From DASSKK01 sp035690495 (GTDB lineage: Bacteria > Actinomycetota > Actinomycetes > Propionibacteriales > Nocardioidaceae): a stretch of DNA of 64,000 bases. The stretch covers positions 1 through 64,000 of the forward strand of contig DASSKK010000003.1 in the NCBI GenBank assembly GCA_035690495.1, given 5' to 3'. Under the pieces are notes generated by a model. The model did no database searches, was not told the origin of the DNA, and saw nothing but the letters and a program-made list of their open reading frames with translations. Shown in pieces: positions 17,298 through 24,682 of the stretch (within the stretch, counting starts at the first letter, position 1; each line of letters starts with the position of its first letter). The position numbers and the translations under genes are program-made.

Positions 17298-18249
17298 CAA
17301 GGATGTGGTCGCCTTCCTCGGCACGATAGGTATCGGGAAGGCGGACATACGAACTTTGGAGCCGCTGCCGGGCGGCGTTTCCAACGATGTCTACGCCGTC
17401 TCCACTGCCACAAGGACATTAGTCGTCAAGCGAGCACTCGACAAGCTGCGGGTCGCTGCAGATTGGCACGCTGACGTCCGACGCCTGGATACGGAGCGCC
17501 GAGCCTTGGAACTCGCACACGTGATCATCCCGACCGGGGTGCCCGCGATTCTCGGATACAGCTCGGACTTTCTCGCCCTCGACAGAGCTCCAGCCAATTG
17601 GACCGACTGGAAATCGCGCCTAATGGAACAACGCGCCGACGCTGGGGTCGCGGCCGTGATTGGTCACCTGCTCGCGTCGCTGCAACGGGCGACGGTAGCC
17701 GTCGAAGGGTTCACTGATGTCACCGTCTTCAGGCAGCTCCGCACAGACCCGTTCCACGCAGAGGTTGGTCGGCGGTTCCCCGCGCTCGCACCCGCGCTTC
17801 AGTCGCTGGCGGAGGAACTGACCACTAGCTCGCTCTGCCTCGTGCACGGCGACTTCTCCCCAAAGAACGTACTGGTCGGCACGGGCGAGGAGCCTGCGGA
17901 TCCATGGATCATCGACTGGGAAGTGACGCATCGGGGGGACCCGAATTTCGACCCCGCATTCCTGCTCTGCCACCTTCTCCTAAAATCACTGTTCCACAAC
18001 GATACCGCCCTGGAGTATGAACAGTGCGCGATAGCGTTCTTGTCCGAATACCACTCTAATGGCGGTCTTGCAGACGATATACCGTCGATCCTCAGGCACA
18101 CGGGAGCGCTCATACTTGCCCGCGTGCATGGCAAGAGTCCCGTCGACTACCTCGACAAGACAGGGCAACTTCGTGCATCGGAGATCGGGAGGAGTTCCCT
18201 GCTCGATCCACCAGATTCGGTCCCTGCACTTTGGAGGTTGCTTTCGTGA
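17287..18249 (+). CDS. APH-family small-molecule kinase, possibly a glycerate kinase analogue
   Basis: A 320-residue protein of the aminoglycoside phosphotransferase / choline kinase fold. Near the N-terminus LPGGVSNDVYAV and TRTLVVKRAL are the nucleotide loop and lysine. LCLVHGDFSPKNVLVG is the Brenner motif with catalytic Asp, and WIIDWEVTHRGDPNFDPAFLL is the metal-binding DxD-type segment. The start may be the GTG at 17287 or the adjacent ATG at 17290; both overlap the upstream gene. This fold phosphorylates hydroxyl groups of many small molecules. I know of no glycerate kinase of this type, so a 2-kinase role for D-glycerate rests only on operon logic. Confidence 0.75.
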   Translation: MMLDKDVVAFLGTIGIGKADIRTLEPLPGGVSNDVYAVSTATRTLVVKRALDKLRVAADWHADVRRLDTERRALELAHVIIPTGVPAILGYSSDFLALDRAPANWTDWKSRLMEQRADAGVAAVIGHLLASLQRATVAVEGFTDVTVFRQLRTDPFHAEVGRRFPALAPALQSLAEELTTSSLCLVHGDFSPKNVLVGTGEEPADPWIIDWEVTHRGDPNFDPAFLLCHLLLKSLFHNDTALEYEQCAIAFLSEYHSNGGLADDIPSILRHTGALILARVHGKSPVDYLDKTGQLRASEIGRSSLLDPPDSVPALWRLLS

Positions 18250-19538
18250 TTGAACCGATCGGGCGAGTCCATGCATGGGAAGCACTCGACTCGCGCGGGA
18301 CCCCTACCATCGGTTGCGAAGTCACGCTCGCCGACGGCGTCTCCGGCGAATGTGTCGTTCCGTCAGGAGCGTCCACAGGAACCCATGAAGCCCATGAACT
18401 TCGCGACGGGGGCCAGCGGTACGGCGGCAGAGGAACCCGGCATGCGGTGGGCTCACTCAATTCCGAAGTTGCCCCCGCTCTCGTCGAGCGAGCATTCGCC
18501 TCGCAAGAACAACTGGATCGAAGGCTTCGAGAACTCGACGGAACCGATGACTGTTCGCGTCTCGGAGGCAATGCCATGCTTGCGGTCTCTATCGCGTTCG
18601 CGATCGCAACCGCAAATAGCCATCGCATCCCTCTCCACCGGGAAATACTCGCGGAAGGGAAAGCCCCGCTGATTCCGCTGCCTATGGTCAACATATTCTC
18701 CGGAGGCGCTCACGCAGGTCGCTCGGTCGACCTTCAAGATTTCCTTGCTGTCCCTGTCGGGGCTGCATCATTCTCCGAAGCAATCAACTGGGCTTGGAGA
18801 GTGCGCGCAGGCACCGCCGAGGCGATGCGCAAGCGTGGTCTGGCCAGCACGCTGGTCGCGGACGAAGGGGGTCTTAGCGCCGCGCTGACCAGCAACCGCG
18901 AAGCGATCGCACTCGTAGTCGAAGGGATCCACTTGTCCGGACTTCGTCCAGGAGACGAGGTCGGCATCGCGGTGGATGTCGCGGCGAATCAGCTGCTCGA
19001 CGACGAGGGCCGCTACGCATTAGCTTCTGAGCACCGATCTTTGACAGCTGCCGAGTGGATAAGCGAACTCACAGAGTGGCTGGCGGCCTTCCCGATCGTG
19101 TCGCTGGAAGATCCTTTGGGCGAAGACGACTGGTCATCGTGGCGAGATCTCACGAAGCGCATGAACGGCGTCCAACTCCTCGGTGACGACCTGTTCGTCA
19201 CAAGCCGTGCTCGCCTCGACCACGGGATCCAGGCGGAAGTTGCGAACGCGGTGCTCATCAAACCAAACCAAATCGGCACGCTCAGCGACGCACATCTTGT
19301 CCTTGATCAAGCGAAGGAGTCCGGATACCAGACGGTCATTTCGGCTCGGTCTGGAGACACCGAGGACGCGTGGTTGTCCGAATTCGCGATGGGATGGCGC
19401 ACCGGCCAGATCAAGGTGGGTTCTACAACTCGATCCGAGCGCACGGCGAAATGGAATCGGCTTCTGAAGTGGGAGTCCATGTTGGGGGACTCAGTGGAGT
19501 ACGCAGGGGGCTCAGCCTTGACGGGGACGAGCTCTTAG
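18246..19538 (+). CDS. Divergent enolase paralogue in a sugar operon
   Basis: A 430-residue enolase. The mobile loop PSGASTG is at about 39-45. Metal and catalytic residues can be placed against E. coli enolase: ADEGG (acid/base Glu), AVDVAAN (Asp), SLEDPLGEDDW (Glu), GDDLFVT (Asp), LIKPNQIG (catalytic Lys), ARSGDTED (Arg-Ser) and GQIKVGS (Lys). Two changes stand out: LQDF replaces the usual QEF Glu, and the His of SHRSGET is Ala. The housekeeping enolase is presumably elsewhere. It converts 2-phosphoglycerate to PEP or acts on a close analogue. The GTG start overlaps the kinase stop and has GGAGG 8 bases upstream. Confidence 0.88.
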   Translation: MIEPIGRVHAWEALDSRGTPTIGCEVTLADGVSGECVVPSGASTGTHEAHELRDGGQRYGGRGTRHAVGSLNSEVAPALVERAFASQEQLDRRLRELDGTDDCSRLGGNAMLAVSIAFAIATANSHRIPLHREILAEGKAPLIPLPMVNIFSGGAHAGRSVDLQDFLAVPVGAASFSEAINWAWRVRAGTAEAMRKRGLASTLVADEGGLSAALTSNREAIALVVEGIHLSGLRPGDEVGIAVDVAANQLLDDEGRYALASEHRSLTAAEWISELTEWLAAFPIVSLEDPLGEDDWSSWRDLTKRMNGVQLLGDDLFVTSRARLDHGIQAEVANAVLIKPNQIGTLSDAHLVLDQAKESGYQTVISARSGDTEDAWLSEFAMGWRTGQIKVGSTTRSERTAKWNRLLKWESMLGDSVEYAGGSALTGTSS

Positions 19539-20002
19539 CGGCCTGTCCGAACTTAGCCTCGCGGTCGCCGACTAAGGCAGTTAGGTTCGGCCCCGTGTCC
19601 GTACCACGCTTGGTCCGATTGCCGCTCGGAGACCTCCGATCCGAAGCGGCGCGGCGGACAGCTGCCAGGGGCTTCGGGTGCGTCCGGATAGTGCCGCGCT
19701 GCTCGTTGTGCCGGATCCTGGTACGGGTGCCCGTCATGTCGCCCGACCGCCGCTTAAGCCGCTTGCGTCCCGGCACCTCTGGTTCCCCCTCCGAAGACCC
19801 ACTGTGCACCCACGACCAGGTCTTGGCGCTCACCCGCGCACTACAGACTGCCGCGTGCACCAGCGGTCATGTTGGTCAGAGGTTGCGGTCTTCGCTGCGC
19901 ACGCTGCGCAGCAGGCGCGGGTTTCCCAGTAAGACGCGAGGATGGATCGCCTCCATGCAGGTGTGTCACTTCGGATGCGCTGAAGCGCTAGCGCAACTCG
20001 CG
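19539..20002. other. Intergenic gap between the sugar operon and the AIPR gene
   Basis: About 460 bases with no recognisable gene. Open frames on both strands (for example minus 19423-19860) lack known motifs and run antisense into the enolase. Short palindromes such as AGCGCTAGCGC occur near 19985. It marks the junction between the rightward sugar operon and the leftward defence genes, so it could be an old insertion boundary. I looked for a copy of the tRNA 3' end here and did not find one. Confidence 0.5.
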
Positions 20003-21703
20003 CTACCGGCGGCGCGATGACGCGAGGTACCGAGACATGCGGTCGCGCAGTGCTTGAGTTGTGCGGGGGTCTTTCGCAAGCTTGTCGAACAGAACCTCGT
20101 TGCTCGCGCGTGCTGCGCGGGCAAACTCATCTTGGACCAATGCAAGCAGCTCGCGAAGCAACTGGTTAGACGGCATCAGTTCAACCGAGCCAAGATCCTT
20201 CGCGCTCGGCTGAAGCCTTCGTGTTAGCGCGACTGCGGACGCCATCGCGAGGTGGAAGACAAAATCATCGACTTGGCCCTGCGTCTGCCTGTTGTTGCGC
20301 AGGTAGAGTTCGCACCTTCTTACGATCTGGATCGCCGGAAGGTACATCGCTATTGGGTTCTCGCTGGCGAAGACGACGTCGTAAACGTCATCTTGAAAGA
20401 TGCGCGAAACCTCGCCACGTGATACGTGAGGTACCTGCACAAGCGTGGCCATCACGGCCTGTCCCAGTTGATCGATTGATACCAGGTTCTGCAGAGGAAT
20501 CTGGCGGTTGTGGTAGAAGTTCTTGCGTCGCTCGTAGTACAGGCCCTTTGTCTGAAAGTACTCCTCGATTTCTCGTTGAACCCGGTCAGTTGCGCGCAGA
20601 GAACTAAGGCCAAGCGACGTCTGGCTGTTCGTCGCCCGAATGATCCGGTCCTTTACCAGGTCATCGTCAGCTTGGATGACCTTCACGAGGACTCCGCGGT
20701 CCTCCTGAAAACCCTCGGAACGGCCTCGCCTATATATCTCGTGGGAGGTTTGCAGCCCATTGACGATCTGGGGTGACACCAACTGCAAGAGCTTGCCAGC
20801 CGGCTGAACCTTGTCGGCAACGATCGTCACGCCATTGTTCAGCCACCAGAAGTCGACGTCCTTGTCCTCATGCTCGAGCGTCTCCTGGATGCTTTTGTTG
20901 ACGCCAGACTCTCCCTCGTAGTCTCGGACATTCGCTTCAAACAGCGTCGCGTCAAGCTTTCCGGACTTGTCCGTGATGAAGACCTGGTAATCGTCAAGTC
21001 TTACCAACCCAACGTAGCCGCCAGCCATGTCTGTCGAGATGGGGTTCTCGGCCAAGGCCAACTGCATGGTTACCGGCGGCTTGTCCCGGGCGAGGTTCGC
21101 CATTGACGCTGCGTCGAGCAGATGAGTCTCCGGCTCGCAAGTTCCAAAACAACTCATCAGCGTGTCGCGCAGCTGTGCGGCCTTCAACTCCACATTTGGG
21201 TGGATCTGATCCGCCTTCAGGGCCACGAACGCGATGAACACTCGGAGCGCCGGCATGTCCATGGCCCGGTAGGTGTCGAGAAATCGACGAGTGATTTCAA
21301 TGAGGCGTGGATTGAACTGCTTGGCGAGGGCTACGTCGTCCCGAGTGAAATCGAGGAGCTTCGGCAGGTGCACGATGAGTTTGTCGATTGCGGCCTCGCC
21401 GAACCCCTTGGTGTTCTTGACCTGAATCAGGACGAGGTCCAACTGGGGATTTCGACCAAGGGCGCTTACGTTCGTGTCGTCGCGAAGGCAGTAGCCGTTT
21501 GCAAAGATGTAGACAGCATCGATCCCGCCGTCGAACGTGCCGTCAACGATCCCAGACAAGAGGTCATCGTGACTTGGGCGGTAGTCGCTCAAGTAGTGCC
21601 TAGATACGAAGTACGCCTCTTGCTCTGGCGGGTTGAGCCCGGCCGTCTCGAGGCGCGACCTGTCGATCATGTCCTCTAGCAGGATGACGTCATTCGCACT
21701 CAT
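20003..21703 (-). CDS. AIPR-family abortive infection protein
   Basis: A 566-residue protein with the AIPR (abortive infection phage resistance) domain. It is recognised from DFWWLNNGVTIVADKV, then SPQIVNGLQTSHEIY, VKVIQADDDLVKDRIIRATNSQTS and ATDRVQREIEEYF in the middle. The N-terminal part has DGGIDAVYIFANG and LVLIQVKNTKGFGEA, which resembles a PD-(D/E)XK-type nuclease core (D...QVK). Relatives are encoded beside restriction systems and are thought to act in phage-triggered cell arrest. The ATG has AAAGGA just upstream. The gene lies 385 bases downstream of the type III Res gene on the same strand, and its base composition is clearly less GC-rich than the RM genes, so it may have been acquired separately. 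Confidence 0.85.
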   Translation of the reverse strand: MSANDVILLEDMIDRSRLETAGLNPPEQEAYFVSRHYLSDYRPSHDDLLSGIVDGTFDGGIDAVYIFANGYCLRDDTNVSALGRNPQLDLVLIQVKNTKGFGEAAIDKLIVHLPKLLDFTRDDVALAKQFNPRLIEITRRFLDTYRAMDMPALRVFIAFVALKADQIHPNVELKAAQLRDTLMSCFGTCEPETHLLDAASMANLARDKPPVTMQLALAENPISTDMAGGYVGLVRLDDYQVFITDKSGKLDATLFEANVRDYEGESGVNKSIQETLEHEDKDVDFWWLNNGVTIVADKVQPAGKLLQLVSPQIVNGLQTSHEIYRRGRSEGFQEDRGVLVKVIQADDDLVKDRIIRATNSQTSLGLSSLRATDRVQREIEEYFQTKGLYYERRKNFYHNRQIPLQNLVSIDQLGQAVMATLVQVPHVSRGEVSRIFQDDVYDVVFASENPIAMYLPAIQIVRRCELYLRNNRQTQGQVDDFVFHLAMASAVALTRRLQPSAKDLGSVELMPSNQLLRELLALVQDEFARAARASNEVLFDKLAKDPRTTQALRDRMSRYLASSRRR

Positions 21704-22087
21704 TCAAAGTCCTTTCGGGACGGCGCGCCCGTCGGCACGCTACAAGATCGCTCCGACAGACGCAGAGAAGCGAACCTGGCGAGTCCCGTAGGCCGATGCC
21801 ACCAGCGACGGCTGCATCATTTCCGCGTAGGGGCCCACTGAGCCTCCGGTCGCGTTGTGACAGTTCTAGGTTGTGAACCATCGAACTCTCGCATTCCGGG
21901 ACAAGAGATCCCCTGCTGTCCGCATGTCTTGACTGAGTCTGCGGGGAGCCGACGTGGGCCCGTGTCTGGGATGACCCTAGGTGGGCGACCAGGTCACGGA
22001 TCACTCAGGCCGCGCACAGGGCGACCAGCATCAGTTGCATAAGCCGTCGCAGCTCAGCCAGGAGACGCTCCTCGCTGCCTGGAGAAC
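21704..22087. other. Intergenic gap between type III Res and the AIPR gene
   Basis: About 385 bases; presumably holds the AIPR promoter on the minus strand. A 104-codon frame on the minus strand has no family features and is probably chance. I see no tRNA, repeat or insertion sequence. Confidence 0.5.
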
Positions 22088-24682
22088 TTACCTGTCATAT
22101 TCGATTGCGAAGTCGAGCTGGTACAGCTCGATCGGGGGCTTCTGGCTGGTCAGGATCGCGCTTCTGACCGCGGAAACCTGCAGGTCCAGGATGCGCATCG
22201 AAGCGCCGATCTTGCTCACCGCCCAGATCCGGTCGTACGTCGCGCCGTACTCCTCTGCGTAGTGCGCCAGGCCCTGGAGTTTCACGAGCGAATCCTGCAG
22301 GTGGTGACCGTGCGGGTCGACGATCGACGCCCGCACCCGGCCGTCCACCTCGTTGAAGAAGACGAAGTCGGGGTGCATCGAGCGCCAGTTGCCGAGCTCG
22401 TCACGGTAGGAGACACCCAGGGAGTCGACGGCGCGGTTGGACGGGTTGCGATACCACGCGACAGACGCCCCGCGCGCCAGCTCGAGCTCGACGACCTCAC
22501 GCTCCCACCCGTCCAGCGTCCCCACCGGGAACTTGCCGTCGGCATCGCACATCACGTGCCGCTCGACCAGCGGCGCCATGACGCGGGACCCATCGTCGTG
22601 GACCTCCTCGACATAGTCCTCAATCCGGGTGCGCGGGCGCATCAAGTCCACACGCACGGGTGACGTGGCCAGTTCGCGGATCGCCAAGTACTCCTGCTGA
22701 CGGGCATCCGCGAGCGCCTTGACCGCCTGGCCGTGCGCGTCGAACCACTCCTCGGCCAGCCGGTCCGCGGCCTGGTCCACGGCGTCGCGGACCGCCGGCA
22801 CGTAGGCTAGCGCGGAGGTCAGCACGTACGCGTCGCGCAGGCCGTCGTCACCGCCCTCGTCGTCGGGGCCCGCGACGTGGTTGACGTAAGACCCGGCGAC
22901 GTCCCCGCCGAACGCCTTGCGGGCGTCGGAGAACGCGACCCGGATCGCGCGGTCGTCGGCGCGCTCGGCGAAGTCGGTGTAGGTCAGCTCGGTGCCGCCG
23001 ACCCGACCGGCAATCGCCTGGCCGCGCACGGTCCAGACCTCGCTCACCGCCTTGGCGAGCGCGTCGTTGTGCCGGTGTTGGCACTCATCGAGCACGGCGT
23101 GCATCCGCTGCTGCACCTCGGTGAGTGCGCCGGGACGCACGCCGTCGGCGGACAGCGCGAGCGCCAGCGATACCAGCCGTTTGACCGGCGCGGCGCCACG
23201 CTGCGGCACCGTCATGGACGGCAGTGCGTCCCAGCACGACCACACCTGCTCCGGGATCGTCGGGTTAGGCCGAAGCTCGCACTCCGAGACGACCACCTTG
23301 CGCTGGGGGTCGTCAACGTTCTCGGTCTGGCCGGTGAGATAGCGCACCACCTTGCCAGCGGTGGTGCGGTCGAAGAACGGCAGGATGCACTCCACCGAAT
23401 TGAGCTTCTCGTCGCCGGGCACACGCTGCGCGAGCGGGTTGCGCACCATGCGACCGAGCAGCTGGGTGATGTGGGTGTGATCCTTGGCAGGCCGGAACGA
23501 CACCATCACTTCAGCCCGCGGGCAGTCCCAGCCGGTGGAGATCGCGTCCTTCGCGATCAGCACCCGCACGTCGGACTCGTCCTGGACCCGCTGCGGCTCG
23601 ATCCACTCCACCTCCCACGCGCCGAACTTCTGCACTGTGTGGTCGCCGAGCACGTGGCGCACCGCGTTGCCGCGCAAGTCGGGATACTCGGAGAAGATCG
23701 TGTCCAGGGCGAGGCCGACGTCATCGGGATCAGGCGTGTTCGGCGTCTGTACGACGAGCAGCGGGTGCACCACGGCGTGCTCGCCCTGGGTTCGGGCGTA
23801 CTTCGCCCACCGCTCGGTGGACTCGCGCAAGGTGCGCGCTGCCCGGCGTACGAGCACGGAGTCGAAGTTGCCCGCCTCGGAGGGGATCTCCAGTACGACA
23901 GTGTCCTTGACCAGCCCCGACTCCTGCACGGAGTAGCCGTCGACAGTGACCATGTCGAGCGCCCGCCTCGTGTGGGAGGCGTCGGCCGCCTCCATCGCGT
24001 CGCGGAACCGTTCGATCGTGGCGGAGATCCCCCAGACGATCGGGATCGGCGGATAGCCAGCGTGACCGCTGACCAGCCGGCGCACGATCGTGGGTTTCTC
24101 CCGCGCGGTCTTGGCGGTGAACCCGCGGTGCGCCTCGTCGAGGATCAGGTAGACCGTCAGCCCATCGGCGGTGATCGTGTCGGCGATCGTCTCCCAGATC
24201 GTCCACCCCTGCAGGTCGGGCTGAGCCGACTCGAACCCGGGTAGCGCCTCGTCGCCAGAGTCGACCAGATGGCCGCGGGTCAACAGGGAGTTCTTGCCGA
24301 GCCGCTGGGTGTTGAGGAAGTAGACCTTGCCGGGCTCGAGCTGTGGCCGGGAGAACGGCGGCGCGATCGTGACAAGGTCGGTGGAGACGAGTTTGTCGGA
24401 CGCCTCCATCAGCCGGGTGCGGGACTGGTCGTTGAGGTTCGGGTCGTCGGAGAACCAGATCACGACCGCGCCGGGGTCCGGCTCATTGTCGAACTTCTCG
24501 CTGCCGTAGAACAGCGCCTCGATCACCGCCGCCGCCATCACAGTCTTGCCGGCGCCTGTGGTCGCGGTCAGCGAGAACGACGACTCCTGCCCGTCGCGGT
24601 TGTACGTCGTCTGCGCCTGCTCCAGCCGCTGCAGCACCTCGTCGACCGCGGTCTCCTGGTACGGCTTGAGGGTGTACTTCAC
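22088..24682 (-). CDS. Type III restriction endonuclease subunit Res
   Basis: An 864-residue helicase-nuclease. The SF2 motor starts near residue 40: TATTGAGKTVMAAA (Walker A), LILDEAHRG (DEAH box), WGISATIERF (motif III) and the later AKDAISTGWDCPRAEVMVSFR and LLGRMVRNP (motifs V-VI). The C-terminal PD-(D/E)XK nuclease region is visible around 800-835 (HPDFVFFNEVDGRVRASIVDPHGHHLQDS). It works only with Mod: ATP-driven movement from recognition sites, then cleavage. The start overlaps the mod stop by four bases. It is the last gene of the tight four-gene operon that begins with the nuclease at 31131. Confidence 0.9.
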   Translation of the reverse strand: MKYTLKPYQETAVDEVLQRLEQAQTTYNRDGQESSFSLTATTGAGKTVMAAAVIEALFYGSEKFDNEPDPGAVVIWFSDDPNLNDQSRTRLMEASDKLVSTDLVTIAPPFSRPQLEPGKVYFLNTQRLGKNSLLTRGHLVDSGDEALPGFESAQPDLQGWTIWETIADTITADGLTVYLILDEAHRGFTAKTAREKPTIVRRLVSGHAGYPPIPIVWGISATIERFRDAMEAADASHTRRALDMVTVDGYSVQESGLVKDTVVLEIPSEAGNFDSVLVRRAARTLRESTERWAKYARTQGEHAVVHPLLVVQTPNTPDPDDVGLALDTIFSEYPDLRGNAVRHVLGDHTVQKFGAWEVEWIEPQRVQDESDVRVLIAKDAISTGWDCPRAEVMVSFRPAKDHTHITQLLGRMVRNPLAQRVPGDEKLNSVECILPFFDRTTAGKVVRYLTGQTENVDDPQRKVVVSECELRPNPTIPEQVWSCWDALPSMTVPQRGAAPVKRLVSLALALSADGVRPGALTEVQQRMHAVLDECQHRHNDALAKAVSEVWTVRGQAIAGRVGGTELTYTDFAERADDRAIRVAFSDARKAFGGDVAGSYVNHVAGPDDEGGDDGLRDAYVLTSALAYVPAVRDAVDQAADRLAEEWFDAHGQAVKALADARQQEYLAIRELATSPVRVDLMRPRTRIEDYVEEVHDDGSRVMAPLVERHVMCDADGKFPVGTLDGWEREVVELELARGASVAWYRNPSNRAVDSLGVSYRDELGNWRSMHPDFVFFNEVDGRVRASIVDPHGHHLQDSLVKLQGLAHYAEEYGATYDRIWAVSKIGASMRILDLQVSAVRSAILTSQKPPIELYQLDFAIEYDR

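Noticed and set aside
19423..19860. A 145-codon minus-strand frame after the enolase
   Set aside because: Begins in a gap and runs antisense into the enolase; rich in Ser/Arg/Pro with no motif or ribosome site.
21690..22004. A 104-codon minus-strand frame before the AIPR gene
   Set aside because: Overlaps the AIPR start, no family features, poor start context.
22877..24244. A 455-codon plus-strand frame
   Set aside because: Antisense to the type III res gene with no family features; high-GC shadow.
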